From: an uncultured Tateyamaria sp.
GTDB taxonomy: Bacteria; Pseudomonadota; Alphaproteobacteria; Rhodobacterales; Rhodobacteraceae
DNA: 64,000 nucleotides
Reading direction: 5' to 3'
NCBI RefSeq assembly: GCF_947494755.1
Contig: NZ_CANLVZ010000006.1
Span: forward strand, 186,001 to 250,000
In this document: positions 42,436 through 52,522 of the stretch, one piece after another
How the letters are laid out: each line of letters starts with the position of its first letter
Numbering within the stretch: the first letter of the stretch is position 1
Translations under genes and position numbers: made by a program
Notes under the pieces: model-generated
What the model was told of the DNA's origin: nothing
The model's input: the letters and a program-made list of their open reading frames with translations, nothing else
The model's database searches: none

Positions 42436-44874
42436 ATGGCCGCGCTCCCCCCTCAATTCACCGACTGGTTCGCCGCAAAGGGCTGGTCGATCCACCCCCA
42501 CCAGCGGGCAATGCTCGACCGGGCCTCCGAACCCGCCTTGCTGCTGATCGCCCCGACGGGCGGGGGCAAGACGCTGGCGGGGTTCCTGCCGTCCCTGGCA
42601 GAGCTGAGCGATGGCACCCATGAGGGGCTGCACACGCTCTATATTTCGCCGCTTAAGGCGCTGGCCAGCGACATCAAACGCAACCTGCGCACGCCTGTCG
42701 ATGAAATGGGCTTGCCGATCCGGATCGAGGATCGTACGGGCGACACCTCGCAGACCCAAAAGAAACGGCAACGCGCCGACCCGCCCCATATCCTGCTGAC
42801 CACGCCCGAAAGCCTTGCGCTGCTGACCAGCTACGAGGATGCGCCGCGCATGTTTGCGGGCCTCAAGCGGGTGATTGTCGATGAAATCCACGCCCTTGCC
42901 GAAAGCAAACGGGGCGACCAGCTGTTTCTCGCCCTTGCGCGGCTGCAATCGCTCTGCCCCGGTCTGCGCCGTGTGGGCTTGTCTGCGACGGTCGAGGACC
43001 CGGCGGCCATCGCCCACCTCCTCGCCTGCCACCCTGACCGTTGCGAGATCCTGCACGCCGATCCCGGCCCCCTGCCTGACATTCGGATGCTGGTCACCGA
43101 CGAGGCCCCGCCGTGGTCGGGCTCAGGCGGCAAATACGCGATCCCCGCTGTCCTCGAACAGGTCAAACAGCACAAAACCACGCTGATCTTTCACAACACC
43201 CGCGCGCAAGCCGAGCTCTATTTCCACAACATCTGGCTTGCCAACAGCGACGGGCTGCCCATCGGCATTCATCACGGCTCGCTTGACCGTCAGCAGCGCG
43301 AAAAGGTGGAACAGGCGATGGTGGCGGGTGATCTCAAGGCGATCGTCTGCACCGGTACGCTCGATCTGGGGATCGATTGGGGGGATGTGGATTTAATCAT
43401 TCAGGTCGGCGCGCCCAAAAACGTCAAACGGCTGGTGCAACGGATCGGGCGGGCCAATCACCGCTACAACGCGCCCTCCAAGGCGCTGCTGGTGCCCGCC
43501 AACCGCTTCGAGGTCGTGGAATGCGTCGCCGCGCTCGAGGCGGTCAAGGAAGGCGCGCTTGACGGCGATCCCCGCGGGCCGGGGCCGCGCGACGTGCTGT
43601 GCCAGCACATCCTGATCACTGCCGCTGCAGGGCCTTTCGACGCCGACGCACTTTACGACGAGGTCATCACCGCCGGGGCCTACGCTGCGCTGACGCGGCC
43701 CGAATTCGACGCCTGCATCGATTTCTGCGCGACGGGGGGCTATGCCTTGCGCGCCTATGACCAATGGCAACGACTGCAACGGCGTGACGACGGGCAATGG
43801 CAATTGCGCGATCCGCGCGCCGCCCTGCGCATCCGCATGAATATCGGCACGATTCAGGACACCGACACGCTCAAGGTTCGCTTCAAGGGGCGCGGCGGCA
43901 AGCCGTTGGGCGAGATTGAGGAGGGGTTCGCCGCCACGCTCACCGCAGGCGACACCTTTCTGATCGGCGGCCAGATCGTGCGCTATGACTCTTTGCGCGA
44001 AATGACCGTCCAGGTGACGCGCGATGCCGCCAAGAAGCCCAAGATCGCGACATTCCTCGGCACGAAATTCGCCACCTCCACCCAACTCAGCCACCGCATC
44101 ATCGAGATGTTCCAGCAACCAAGCTGGCCCGAACTGCCCGCCCACACGGCTGAGTGGCTGGCGCTGCAACGCAAGGTCTCGCGCCTGCCCGAGCCGGGGC
44201 GCTTGCTGATCGAGAGTTTCCCCCATGACGGGCGCGTCCACACCGCCGTTTACGGTTTTGCCGGACGCAACGCGATGCAGACGCTCGGGCTGCTGCTGAC
44301 CAAACGGATGGAAGAAACCGGCCTCAACCCCTTGGGCTTTCTGGCGACGGATTATGCAACGCTGATCTGGGGGCTCGATCCGATTACCGATCCGGGACCC
44401 CTGTTCGATCTCCAGTCCTTGCGCGACGGGCTCGAGCGATGGCTGGCCGGAAACGCGGTGATGAAGCGCACCTTTCGCGCCTCGGCCACCATTGCGGGCC
44501 TGATCGAACGAAACACCCCTTCGGCACGCAAATCGGGGCGGCAGGCGACGTTCAGCTCCGACATCCTTTATGACACGTTGGCGAAATACGACCCCGATCA
44601 CCTCATGCTCAACATCACCCGGCAGGAAGCGATGCGCGGCCTTGTCGACTTTGGCCGGATCGAGGAAATGTGCGCGCGGATCGAGGGTCGCTTCGATCTG
44701 ATCACGCTCGACAGGGTAACCCCGCTGGCCGCGCCGCTGATGCTTGAGGTGGGGCGCGTGCCGATCAAAGGACTGGCCGAAGAAAAGCTGCTGGCCGAAG
44801 AGGCCGCCCGGCTCATGTCGACCGCCGGATTACCGCCCGATCCACCTAAACGCGACTGGAGGGTGCCCTTCTAG
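42436..44874 (+). CDS. Ligase-associated DEXH-box helicase (Lhr-like)
   Basis: An 812-residue superfamily 2 helicase of the Lhr-related, ligase-associated group, thought to act in DNA damage response. It has Walker A IAPTGGGKT (near residues 38-46), SPLKALASDI (Ia), TTPESLALL (Ib), motif II VDEIHAL (near 147-153), SATVEDP (III), ICTGTLDLGIDWGDVD (V) and RIGRANH (VI). A C-terminal Lhr-specific region follows. ATG at 42436 is chosen over an in-frame TTG at 42427. pdeM follows after 56 nt. The DNA ligase and exonuclease genes that usually precede it are not adjacent here. Confidence 0.92.
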   Translation: MAALPPQFTDWFAAKGWSIHPHQRAMLDRASEPALLLIAPTGGGKTLAGFLPSLAELSDGTHEGLHTLYISPLKALASDIKRNLRTPVDEMGLPIRIEDRTGDTSQTQKKRQRADPPHILLTTPESLALLTSYEDAPRMFAGLKRVIVDEIHALAESKRGDQLFLALARLQSLCPGLRRVGLSATVEDPAAIAHLLACHPDRCEILHADPGPLPDIRMLVTDEAPPWSGSGGKYAIPAVLEQVKQHKTTLIFHNTRAQAELYFHNIWLANSDGLPIGIHHGSLDRQQREKVEQAMVAGDLKAIVCTGTLDLGIDWGDVDLIIQVGAPKNVKRLVQRIGRANHRYNAPSKALLVPANRFEVVECVAALEAVKEGALDGDPRGPGPRDVLCQHILITAAAGPFDADALYDEVITAGAYAALTRPEFDACIDFCATGGYALRAYDQWQRLQRRDDGQWQLRDPRAALRIRMNIGTIQDTDTLKVRFKGRGGKPLGEIEEGFAATLTAGDTFLIGGQIVRYDSLREMTVQVTRDAAKKPKIATFLGTKFATSTQLSHRIIEMFQQPSWPELPAHTAEWLALQRKVSRLPEPGRLLIESFPHDGRVHTAVYGFAGRNAMQTLGLLLTKRMEETGLNPLGFLATDYATLIWGLDPITDPGPLFDLQSLRDGLERWLAGNAVMKRTFRASATIAGLIERNTPSARKSGRQATFSSDILYDTLAKYDPDHLMLNITRQEAMRGLVDFGRIEEMCARIEGRFDLITLDRVTPLAAPLMLEVGRVPIKGLAEEKLLAEEAARLMSTAGLPPDPPKRDWRVPF

Positions 44875-44930
44875 GCGTTGCGCATAAGGTCGCGCTTGAA
44901 GCTCCCTGCCCGCACAACTATGAACAAAGA

Positions 44931-45593
44931 ATGAACATATGCGATCTCACCTTTTGCGGCGCGGCGCTTCAAGCGCTTGGTTCGGGCGCGCTGTTCTGGC
45001 CCGCCGAAGGCGTCTTGTGCGTCTCGGACCTGCACCTTGGCAAATCCGAACGGATTGCGCGGCGCGGCGGTGCTGCCCTCCCACCGTATGAAACCCGCGA
45101 TACGCTGACCCGGCTTGCCGCTGATCTTGAGGCCACACGGGCGCGTACTGTTATCTGCCTTGGCGACAGTTTCGATGATCTGGCAGCGGCCCGTGCCCTG
45201 CCCGAAGAAGAGCGGCTGTGGATCACGCGGCTGCAAGCCGGACGGCGCTGGATCTGGATCGAAGGCAATCATGATCCGGGGCCCCTCGAATATGGCGGCA
45301 CGCATCTGGGCGCGTTGCACCTTGCCCCGCTGACCTTTCGCCACATCGCGCAACCGGGACAAACAGGAGAGATTTCAGGGCATTACCACCCCAAGGCCAC
45401 CGTGCACACGCGTGGCCGGTCGATCTCGCGCCCCGCTTTCCTGATCGACAGCGACAAGCTGATCATGCCCGCTTACGGGACCTATACGGGCGGGCTGCGC
45501 AGCCATGACGCCGCGCTGACCCGGATCATGCGCGCGGACGCCCATGCGGTGCTGACCGGGCCGCACCCGGTGTCGGTGCCGATGCCGCGCTAG
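44931..45593 (+). CDS. pdeM: Ligase-associated DNA damage response endonuclease PdeM
   Basis: A 220-residue calcineurin-like metallophosphoesterase with DNA endonuclease activity in the ligase-associated repair group. Metal-binding motifs are [17 protein letters not shown] (near residues 29-45), CLGDSFDD (near 76-83), [10 protein letters not shown] (near 108-117) and SGHYHPK (near 149-155), the full set for this fold. The gene follows the DEXH helicase, its normal partner. Its stop overlaps the convergent folD stop by 4 nt. Confidence 0.92.
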   Translation: MNICDLTFCGAALQALGSGALFWPAEGVLCVSDLHLGKSERIARRGGAALPPYETRDTLTRLAADLEATRARTVICLGDSFDDLAAARALPEEERLWITRLQAGRRWIWIEGNHDPGPLEYGGTHLGALHLAPLTFRHIAQPGQTGEISGHYHPKATVHTRGRSISRPAFLIDSDKLIMPAYGTYTGGLRSHDAALTRIMRADAHAVLTGPHPVSVPMPR

Positions 45594-46492
45594 GCGGTCA
45601 GCCCTTCGGGTTCTGCCAGACCATTGGCGCGGCAGCATGCCGTGACGGTGTTGGCCAGCAGGCAGGCGATGGTCATGGGGCCGACGCCACCGGGCACCGG
45701 CGTGATGGCGCCCGCGACCTCAGCGCAACTGTCAAAGGCGCAATCGCCCACAAGGCGCGTCTTACCCTCGCCCTTTTCCGGGGCGTCGGTGCGGTTGATG
45801 CCCACATCGATGACGGTCGCGCCGGGCTTGATCCAGTCACCCGTGACCATCTCGGGGCGACCCACGGCGGCGACCACGATGTCGGCGGCGCGGGTCACAT
45901 CCTGAATGTCCTTGGTGCGCGAGTGGGCGATGGTGACGGTGCAACTGTCGCCAAGCAGCAATTGGGCCATCGGCTTGCCCACGATGTTCGAACGACCCAC
46001 GACGACGGCATTCAGACCCGACAGCGATCCGTGATGGTCGCGCAGCATCATCAGGCAGCCCAGAGGCGTGCAGGGCACCATTGATTTCTGCCCCGTCCCA
46101 AGCAGACCCACATTCGAGATGTGAAACCCGTCCACGTCCTTGGCCGGATCGATGGAATTGATCACCAGATCCTCGTTCAGATGCCCGGGCAAAGGCAGTT
46201 GCACGAGGATACCGTGGATCGCAGGATCACCGTTCAAATCCGCGATCAACGCAAGCAGATCCGCCTCGGATGTATCGGCGTCCAACTTATGCTCGACCGA
46301 GGTCATGCCAACCTCGACGGTCATCTTGCCTTTGGAGCGGACATAGACCTGGCTGGCCGGATCCTCACCGACCAGCACCACAGCCAAACCCGGCGTGATG
46401 CCGTGATCGGCCTTTAGCCGGGTCACATGCTCGGCCACCTTGCCACGCACAGTTGCCGCAAACGCCTTGCCATCGATGATCGTCGCACTCAT
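45590..46492 (-). CDS. folD: Bifunctional methylenetetrahydrofolate dehydrogenase/cyclohydrolase
   Basis: Interconverts 5,10-methylene-, methenyl- and 10-formyl-tetrahydrofolate with NADP. The 300-residue protein has the substrate loop [23 protein letters not shown] (near residues 41-63, with catalytic Lys in VRSKGK), [30 protein letters not shown], and the Rossmann segment [28 protein letters not shown] lies near the end. With fhs, on the same strand upstream, it forms the formate-to-methylene-THF route used by these bacteria for C1 compounds and DMSP-derived methyl groups. Confidence 0.96.
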   Translation of the reverse strand: MSATIIDGKAFAATVRGKVAEHVTRLKADHGITPGLAVVLVGEDPASQVYVRSKGKMTVEVGMTSVEHKLDADTSEADLLALIADLNGDPAIHGILVQLPLPGHLNEDLVINSIDPAKDVDGFHISNVGLLGTGQKSMVPCTPLGCLMMLRDHHGSLSGLNAVVVGRSNIVGKPMAQLLLGDSCTVTIAHSRTKDIQDVTRAADIVVAAVGRPEMVTGDWIKPGATVIDVGINRTDAPEKGEGKTRLVGDCAFDSCAEVAGAITPVPGGVGPMTIACLLANTVTACCRANGLAEPEGLTA

Positions 46493-46504
46493 TCAGGTAT
46501 TCCT

Positions 46505-46984
46505 CTAATTTCGAACAAAGGTGACCTCATGCGACCACGTCTCGCCATCGCTGATCACCAGCGTGTCGAATTCCATGAATTGCAAAAGGTCGTAAAAGGT
46601 CGCCACAAATTGCAGGTTCTGCTGGCGGAAAAACTCGTTGTTGCGCATGTTCGACGTCATCTGGGCCAACACGGCGCGGGCGCGGTAGATGGTGGAAAAC
46701 ACATCATCATCAAGGGCAATGATCGTCAGATGGCGCGCATCATCGCCCTTGGCAAAGAACACGAAACGCGGGCTTTCGGGGGCGGCCAATTGGGCTACTG
46801 TCAGGTTGGTGACAAACTCGACACGAACCGCCTTGCTCGATTGCGGAGCCTCGCGGATGACGCGGGTAAAGCTCTCGGTCGATGTGATCTCGGGGTAGTA
46901 ATAGCCCGCATAGCGGTCGCTTGCGGCGGCAAACGTGGCGCTCATGGCGAAGGTGGCAAAAATCAGAGCGATCAATCGGGTCAT
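46505..46984 (-). CDS. Conserved exported protein of unknown function
   Basis: A 159-residue protein with a signal peptide (MTRLIALIFATFAMSATFAAA, cleavage near residue 21). The mature part starts SDRYAGYYYPEITSTESFTRVIRE and contains the conserved-looking PRFVFFAKGDDARHLTIIALDDDVFSTIYRARAVLAQMTSNMRNNEFF and LLQFMEFDTLVISDGETWSHEV. I do not recognise a named domain. ATG with AAAGGAC upstream. It sits between fhs and folD on the same strand, 12 nt from folD, so it is probably co-transcribed with folD. A role in one-carbon metabolism cannot be claimed, since it is exported. Confidence 0.8.
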   Translation of the reverse strand: MTRLIALIFATFAMSATFAAASDRYAGYYYPEITSTESFTRVIREAPQSSKAVRVEFVTNLTVAQLAAPESPRFVFFAKGDDARHLTIIALDDDVFSTIYRARAVLAQMTSNMRNNEFFRQQNLQFVATFYDLLQFMEFDTLVISDGETWSHEVTFVRN

Positions 46985-47096
46985 GGGACTGTCCTTTGGC
47001 GGTTTTCAATTGATCGGCAGGCTGACCGGATGATCTTGCAATTTCAATCGGATTAAGCGGCGTTGCCCAAAACGTGAGGGCGACGAAACATGGGCC

Positions 47097-47121
47097 GTAA
47101 GGCGGGCGTGTCGCCCGCCCT
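47097..47121 (-). repeat. GACAC hairpin repeat, copy A (after fhs)
   Basis: On the minus strand a stem GGCGGGCG / CGCCCGCC with loop ACA and tail TTAC lies 12 nt after the fhs stop. An outer CCGTA/TACGG pair extends the palindrome in this copy. Confidence 0.7.
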
Positions 47122-47133
47122 ACGGGTCCGAAT

Positions 47134-48810
47134 TCAGAACAGCCCTTCGATCTGGCCGTCCTCGTTGAGATGGATACTCTCGGCTGAGGGCACGCGGGGC
47201 AGACCCGGCATCGTCATGATCTCACCGCAGACCGCGACAATGAATCCGGCCCCCGCGGACAGGCGCACCTCACGCACCGGCACCGAGAACCCTGTTGGCG
47301 CGCCGCGCAACGTCGGATCGGTCGAGAACGAGTACTGCGTCTTGGCCATGCAAACCGGCAGATGGCCATAGCCCTGCTCTTCCCACAGTTTCAGCTGGTC
47401 ACGGATTTTCTGATCCATGAGCGCCTCATCCGCACGGTAGATGCGCTTGGCAATGGTTTGAACCTTTTCGGCCAGCGGCATCTCATCGGGGTAGATGGGG
47501 GCAAAGTTGGCCGTGTCCGCATCAGCAAGTTCCGCGACTTTGGTGGCCAGATCGGCAGACCCTTCCGACCCCAGTTCCCAATGTCGGGACAAGATGGCCT
47601 CGGCCCCCTGCTCAGCGACGAAATCCTTGACGGCCTGCACTTCGGCATCCGTGTCGGTGACGAAATGGTTGATCGCCACAACCACTGGCACGCCAAAGGA
47701 TTTGAGGTTCTCGATGTGGCGACCAAGGTTTGGACAGCCCTTCTTGACCGCATCCACGTTTTCGGTCCCCAGATCGGCTTTGGCCACGCCGCCGTTCATC
47801 TTCATTGCGCGCACCGTGGCAACGCAGACGACCACCGACGGGGCAAGGCCTGCCTTGCGGCACTTGATGTTCATGAACTTTTCGGCCCCCAGATCGGCAC
47901 CAAAGCCCGCCTCGGTCACCACATAATCCGCCAGTTTGAGCGCCGTGGTTGTCGCAATGACCGAGTTACAGCCATGCGCGATATTGGCGAAGGGGCCGCC
48001 ATGGACAAAGGCTGGGTTGTTCTCGAGCGTCTGCACGATATTGGGCTGCATCGCGTCCTTAAGCAGGACGGTCATCGCCCCATCCGCCTTGATGTCGCGC
48101 GCAAAGACGGGGCTGCGATCGCGGCGATAGGCGACGATCATATCACCCAGACGTTTCTGGAGGTCCTGCAGGTCCCTGGCCAGACACAGGATCGCCATAA
48201 CCTCCGAAGCGACGGTGATGTCAAAGCCTGCCTCACGGGGGAAACCATTGGCGACGCCGCCAAGCGAAGCTGTGATCTGGCGCAAGGCACGATCATTCAT
48301 ATCGACCACTCGGCGCCACACCACGCGGCGGGTGTCGATATCGAGGGAATTGCCCCAATAGATGTGGTTGTCGATCATCGCGCTCAGCAGCGAGTGGGCC
48401 GAGGTGATGGCGTGAAAATCGCCTGTAAAATGCAGGTTCATCTCTTCCATCGGGACAATCTGCGCATAGCCGCCGCCCGCAGCACCGCCCTTCATGCCAA
48501 AGTTCGGACCCAAAGACGCCTCGCGAATACATACGCAGGCATCCTTGCCGATGCGGTTCAGACCATCGCCCAGACCTACGGTCGTGGTCGTCTTGCCTTC
48601 GCCCGCAGGCGTGGGGTTGATCGCAGTGACAAGGATCAGCTTGCCATCGACGCGGTCCTGAACCGAATTGATGAACGACTGGCTGACCTTGGCCTTGTCG
48701 TGGCCATAAGGCAGCAGATCATCGCTGGAGATCCCCAGCTTGGCCCCAATCTCCTGGATCGGCTTCTTTTGCGCCTCACGCGCGATTTCGATGTCGGATT
48801 TATAGGCCAT
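47134..48810 (-). CDS. fhs: Formate-tetrahydrofolate ligase
   Basis: ATP-dependent synthesis of 10-formyl-THF from formate, the entry point of the C1 pathway. The 558-residue protein is full length, with the P-loop [18 protein letters not shown] (near residues 67-84), [24 protein letters not shown], and [10 protein letters not shown] in the central part; the C terminus has [14 protein letters not shown]. The ATG at 48810 has GGGGAG 7 nt upstream and starts the conserved [10 protein letters not shown]; a longer frame upstream has no support. It lies upstream of the exported protein and folD. Confidence 0.96.
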   Translation of the reverse strand: MAYKSDIEIAREAQKKPIQEIGAKLGISSDDLLPYGHDKAKVSQSFINSVQDRVDGKLILVTAINPTPAGEGKTTTTVGLGDGLNRIGKDACVCIREASLGPNFGMKGGAAGGGYAQIVPMEEMNLHFTGDFHAITSAHSLLSAMIDNHIYWGNSLDIDTRRVVWRRVVDMNDRALRQITASLGGVANGFPREAGFDITVASEVMAILCLARDLQDLQKRLGDMIVAYRRDRSPVFARDIKADGAMTVLLKDAMQPNIVQTLENNPAFVHGGPFANIAHGCNSVIATTTALKLADYVVTEAGFGADLGAEKFMNIKCRKAGLAPSVVVCVATVRAMKMNGGVAKADLGTENVDAVKKGCPNLGRHIENLKSFGVPVVVAINHFVTDTDAEVQAVKDFVAEQGAEAILSRHWELGSEGSADLATKVAELADADTANFAPIYPDEMPLAEKVQTIAKRIYRADEALMDQKIRDQLKLWEEQGYGHLPVCMAKTQYSFSTDPTLRGAPTGFSVPVREVRLSAGAGFIVAVCGEIMTMPGLPRVPSAESIHLNEDGQIEGLF

Positions 48811-49035
48811 GATGCTCCCCGCAAGGTCGTAGTGGACATGTAACTCGTGGCCTGCATACAGCCGCATGCCTAGTGACTATGCGCGCAATTCCGACATTTC
48901 AGCGCGGTGGAGCGGCTGAGTTGGGGGCCGGGGTTTCATTTCGGAAACCTGTGACACGCCCAGAGGCACAAGTTTCACGCCGCCCGAAGAGCGGACCAAA
49001 GCGAGGACGACCCCGCATCTCCCCTCTTCCTTTCG

Positions 49036-49080
49036 CCCGAAATACCTCGGGGGAGGCCGCAGGCCGGGGGCAGCGCCCCC
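49036..49080 (-). terminator. Terminator-like composite element after the MOSC gene
   Basis: On the minus strand a GGGGGC-loop-GCCCCC hairpin, a GGCC-GC-GGCC stem, then CTCCCCCGAGGTATTTCGGG. The same layout ending in CTCCCCGGAGTGTTTT follows ruvB (61245-61280). The pattern resembles dispersed terminators I recall from Rhodobacterales. Confidence 0.55.
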
Positions 49081-49087
49081 ACGCGCC

Positions 49088-49687
49088 CTAGCCTTTGCGC
49101 GCAGCGTCCAGATGCGCCCAAACCGGCTGATCCGGTACATGCAGCACCAGACGGTCCCCGACAGCGAACCGGCCTGCACATTCGATCCATGCGGTCACCC
49201 CACGCCGCCCTTTCGCCGCAGGCTTGTAACGCGCGCCAAACCCGGCAGCCTCACGCTCAATCTCGCGAGCGGGCAGTGTGCAGGGGCGGTTTTCCATGTC
49301 GACGACCAGCGACGCGCCTGACGGCGCCTGAAGCCGGGAGGCCGGCGGCAGATAGGTAACGTCCGGGATGCCCTCGATCACCATTGACGCGCCTACCAGT
49401 GCCGGGTCAATCGCCTCCATCCCCATTTCAGCTGCAGTCAGGGCCAGTTCTTCGGCGCTCAACACACTGAGCTGACGCACATTGCGGATCGTAGTGCCTT
49501 GGGGATATTGCGATTTCACCCGCACACATGAGGGCCGCGTCGCGCCGCCATGGGCCTCGCCCGGAAATCCGTCCAGTGTCGCCTCCACCGCGTCAACGGA
49601 TACTGCGCGCAAACTCGCCGTCCGGTCTGGCACGTGGCCCAGCCAGACGATCTGCGCCGAGAATGAGGTAGGTTTCAAAGCGGGCAT
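49088..49687 (-). CDS. MOSC domain-containing protein
   Basis: A 199-residue protein of the MOSC family (molybdenum cofactor sulfurase C-terminal-like), small members of which handle sulfur or molybdenum cofactor chemistry. It shows the GFPGEAHGGATRPSCVR segment near residues 41-57 (the D/G-E-A-H-G-G signature), GTTIRNVRQLSVLSAEEL, and ENRPCTLPAREIE with the conserved cysteine. ATG at 49687 starts the conserved region; an in-frame upstream extension is less likely. It is separated from the MsrQ-like gene by about 95 nt. The substrate is unknown. Confidence 0.87.
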   Translation of the reverse strand: MPALKPTSFSAQIVWLGHVPDRTASLRAVSVDAVEATLDGFPGEAHGGATRPSCVRVKSQYPQGTTIRNVRQLSVLSAEELALTAAEMGMEAIDPALVGASMVIEGIPDVTYLPPASRLQAPSGASLVVDMENRPCTLPAREIEREAAGFGARYKPAAKGRRGVTAWIECAGRFAVGDRLVLHVPDQPVWAHLDAARKG

Positions 49688-49782
49688 ATGCTGTCTCCTG
49701 TGCTGCGCGCGTTTGCCTACACCATGATCTCGCCGTGACACCAATCAATTGATGTGGCCGTGCCCACACAGGGCCTGATCAA

Positions 49783-50385
49783 TCAGGCCGCGTGACGTAT
49801 CCGCACAAATATCCAGCGCAAAAGCAGCGGGGCCGCAAACAAACAGCTCCAGAACAACACCCGGCCTGTATAGTAATCCAGCAAATACCAATGCCAGAGC
49901 GCCAAAAGACCGGCGGGATAGACCCAAAGATGCAGGCGCTTCCACCGACGCCCCATCGCACGCACGGCCCAACCGTGCGAGGTCATGGCAAGGGCGAGGA
50001 TCAAGGCAAAGCTCAGCCATCCCGTCGCATATTCGAGACGCCAAAGGTCGTGCAGAACCGCATCCAGTCGACCCTCATGGCGCAGGTAATGCAGCAAATG
50101 CGTGATCGCAAAAATCGCACTGACCAGCCCGATATGGCGGCGTTTGCGCAACAACCAGCGCCCCACAGCCTGTCCTCGATCCAAAAGAGTGATCAGTCGC
50201 AACAGCGGCGTGACCGAAATGGCCACAATCAGCCACCTGATGGACCACACCCCGCTCTCATACATCAGCGCTGGATAGTACGCCTCATTCTGCGCCAGCC
50301 CCAACAGCGTGTCCCGCCCCAGCCACAGCAGGACGGCGTAAATGAGCAAGGTGGAATAAAGGGGTCGCAAATATCTGAACCACAA
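49783..50385 (-). CDS. msrQ: Heme-binding membrane protein, ferric reductase-like (MsrQ-like)
   Basis: A 200-residue integral membrane protein with about six helices and the ferric-reductase-like heme-b arrangement. The heme ligands are likely in RRHIGLVSAIFAITHLLHYLRH (near residues 81-102) and KRLHLWVYPAGLLALWHWYLLDYYTGR (near 146-172), the layout of MsrQ, which feeds electrons to the periplasmic methionine sulfoxide reductase MsrP. No msrP gene is adjacent, so a general ferric-reductase-like membrane protein is the alternative. ftsH lies upstream on the same strand but is separated by a terminator. Confidence 0.7.
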   Translation of the reverse strand: MWFRYLRPLYSTLLIYAVLLWLGRDTLLGLAQNEAYYPALMYESGVWSIRWLIVAISVTPLLRLITLLDRGQAVGRWLLRKRRHIGLVSAIFAITHLLHYLRHEGRLDAVLHDLWRLEYATGWLSFALILALAMTSHGWAVRAMGRRWKRLHLWVYPAGLLALWHWYLLDYYTGRVLFWSCLFAAPLLLRWIFVRIRHAA

Positions 50386-50456
50386 TGGTTTCGCGGCTCA
50401 TAGAAAGCCGAAAATCGCGCGCGACGATACCACGCCCACATCAATGTGAAGTCCCA

Positions 50457-50499
50457 AAACAAAAAACACCCTCCGGGGCGCGTGGCTCCGGAGGGCGTT
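50457..50499 (-). terminator. Rho-independent terminator after ftsH
   Basis: On the minus strand CCCTCCGG pairs with CCGGAGGG over an 11-nt loop, followed by TGTTTTTTG. It is the clearest intrinsic terminator in the window and lies about 25 nt after the ftsH stop. Confidence 0.9.
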
Positions 50500-50523
50500 G
50501 TCTGTATCGAGATGTCTTGGCGA

Positions 50524-52443
50524 TCAACCGGTGGGTTCAGGTTCCATCCCGCCGTCGCCCGACGGACCCGACTTCTTCTTGGCCTTGGGAATGGCTGTCA
50601 GGCTCGGTTTTTTGTCTTCGACCTTGCTGCCGCCATCCTCATCATCGGGCGAGGTGGGTGGCTCGCCGCGCATAACGCGCTCGATCTCTTCACCGGTCAG
50701 GGTTTCGTATTCCAGCAGCCCTTGCGCCAGCCGCTCGAACTCCACCTCGTTTTCCTTGATCACGCGTTCAGCCCACTCGTATCCGTCCTGGATAAAGCGT
50801 TGGACTTCCTGTTCGACCAGTTCCTTGGTGTTGGCCGAGACCGAGAAACCGCCCGTGTTGCCGGTATAGCCCTGCGCCGCTTCGGAATAGTCGATATTGC
50901 CGACCTTGTCGGACATGCCCCACTGCAGCACCATCGCACGCGCCAGAGCCGAGGCTTGCTGGATATCCCCCGCAGGTCCGTTCGACACCGAATCCGGTCC
51001 GTATTTGTGGATTTCAGCCGCCTTGCCGGCCATGGTCATGGCCAGACGCTGGTGGCATTCGTCCTTGAACATGTTAAGGCGATCCATCTCAGGCAGGCTC
51101 ATCACCATACCCAAGGCTCCGCCGCGCGGAATGATCGTTGCCTTGTAGACCGGATCGCATTTCGGAAGCTTCATCCCCACAAGCGCATGCCCGGCCTCGT
51201 GATAGGCGGTCATTTCCTTTTGCTCGGGTGTCATGACCATGCTGCGCCGTTCGGGGCCCATCATCACCTTGTCCTTGGCCGATTCAAAATCGATCATCGT
51301 GACAAAGCGACGACCCACACGCGCCGCCATAAGCGCGGCCTCGTTCACGAGGTTGGCGAGGTCCGCACCCGAAAAACCGGGCGTGCCGCGTGCGATAATG
51401 CGCAGATCCACATCCGGACCCAGTGGCGTCTTGCGGGCATGCACGCCAAGGATCTTTTCACGGCCCTTGATGTCGGGGTTGCCCACAGTGACCTGACGGT
51501 CGAAACGACCGGGGCGCAAAAGCGCGGGGTCAAGCACGTCCTTACGGTTGGTGGCGGCAATAATGATGACACCTTCGTTGGCTTCAAAGCCATCCATCTC
51601 GACAAGCAATTGGTTCAAGGTCTGCTCACGCTCGTCATTGCCGCCGCCATAGCCAGCACCCCGGTGGCGACCTACCGCGTCGATTTCGTCGATAAACACA
51701 ATGCAGGGCGCGTTCTTTTTCGCCTGCTCGAACATGTCGCGCACACGCGATGCACCCACGCCAACAAACATCTCTACAAAGTCAGAGCCCGAAATGGTGA
51801 AGAACGGCACACCTGCCTCACCGGCGACAGCGCGCGCCAGAAGCGTCTTACCCGTACCCGGGGGGCCCACGAGCAGCGCCCCTTTGGGGATCTTGCCGCC
51901 AAGACGCGAGAACTTTTGCGGGTTGCGCAGGAACTCGACGATCTCGTCCAACTCGTCCTTGGCCTCGTCGATACCGGCCACATCGTCAAAGGTGACACGG
52001 CCCGACTTTTCGGTCAGCATCTTGGCCTTGGATTTGCCAAAGCCCATCGCACCGCCTTTGCCGCCACCCTGCATCCGGTTCATGAAATAGACCCAGACAC
52101 CGATCAGCAGCAGGAAGGGCAGCAGCGACACAAGAAAAGTCTGGAACCCGGATTGCTGTTGCTGCTCGGCCCTAACAGGGATGTCGTTGGCGATCAGCAG
52201 ATCGGTCACTTCGGCGTCTTCGGGCTTGATCGTCACGAAATCCTCGGTGCCACGGCGGAAGCGCACCTGTTCGCCATCCAGTGTGACGTTGCTGACCGAG
52301 CCGTCCTCGACCGCGTCCACAAATTCCGAATAGCTGATCTCGCGGTTCTGCATCGTGTTGCCGGACCCGCCAAACAGGTTGAACAGCGCCAAAATCAACA
52401 GAAACAGAACAACCCAGAAGGCGATATTACGTGCGTTTCCCAA
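50524..52443 (-). CDS. ftsH: ATP-dependent zinc metalloprotease FtsH
   Basis: Membrane-anchored AAA+ protease for quality control and regulated turnover. The 639-residue protein has two N-terminal membrane helices (near residues 5-25 and 95-115), Walker A GPPGTGKT (near 195-202), Walker [11 protein letters not shown], the second region of homology RPGRFDR, and the zinc site HEAGHALVG (near 416-424). The start is taken as TTG at 52443 ([10 protein letters not shown]), because AGGAGA lies 6 nt upstream and the upstream extension is not conserved. The tail is Pro/Ser/Lys-rich. tilS lies 79 nt upstream on the same strand. Confidence 0.96.
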   Translation of the reverse strand: MGNARNIAFWVVLFLLILALFNLFGGSGNTMQNREISYSEFVDAVEDGSVSNVTLDGEQVRFRRGTEDFVTIKPEDAEVTDLLIANDIPVRAEQQQQSGFQTFLVSLLPFLLLIGVWVYFMNRMQGGGKGGAMGFGKSKAKMLTEKSGRVTFDDVAGIDEAKDELDEIVEFLRNPQKFSRLGGKIPKGALLVGPPGTGKTLLARAVAGEAGVPFFTISGSDFVEMFVGVGASRVRDMFEQAKKNAPCIVFIDEIDAVGRHRGAGYGGGNDEREQTLNQLLVEMDGFEANEGVIIIAATNRKDVLDPALLRPGRFDRQVTVGNPDIKGREKILGVHARKTPLGPDVDLRIIARGTPGFSGADLANLVNEAALMAARVGRRFVTMIDFESAKDKVMMGPERRSMVMTPEQKEMTAYHEAGHALVGMKLPKCDPVYKATIIPRGGALGMVMSLPEMDRLNMFKDECHQRLAMTMAGKAAEIHKYGPDSVSNGPAGDIQQASALARAMVLQWGMSDKVGNIDYSEAAQGYTGNTGGFSVSANTKELVEQEVQRFIQDGYEWAERVIKENEVEFERLAQGLLEYETLTGEEIERVMRGEPPTSPDDEDGGSKVEDKKPSLTAIPKAKKKSGPSGDGGMEPEPTG

Positions 52444-52522
52444 GGAAAGTCTCCTGATACAATCGGCCGTTCGAACCACAACTTACGGCGTTGGTATTAA
52501 GATAGAGATGATTGGCCTATGT

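Noticed and set aside
47362-48843. A 493-codon plus-strand frame opposite fhs
   Set aside because: The product has no domain-like pattern; fhs has full-length conserved motifs on the minus strand.
48811-48900. Possible folate riboswitch upstream of fhs
   Set aside because: A short GC-rich hairpin can be drawn in the leader, but I cannot match it to a known tetrahydrofolate riboswitch core.
50446-52500. A 684-codon plus-strand frame opposite ftsH
   Set aside because: The product is composition-driven (His, Arg, Leu) and the ftsH motifs are unambiguous on the other strand.
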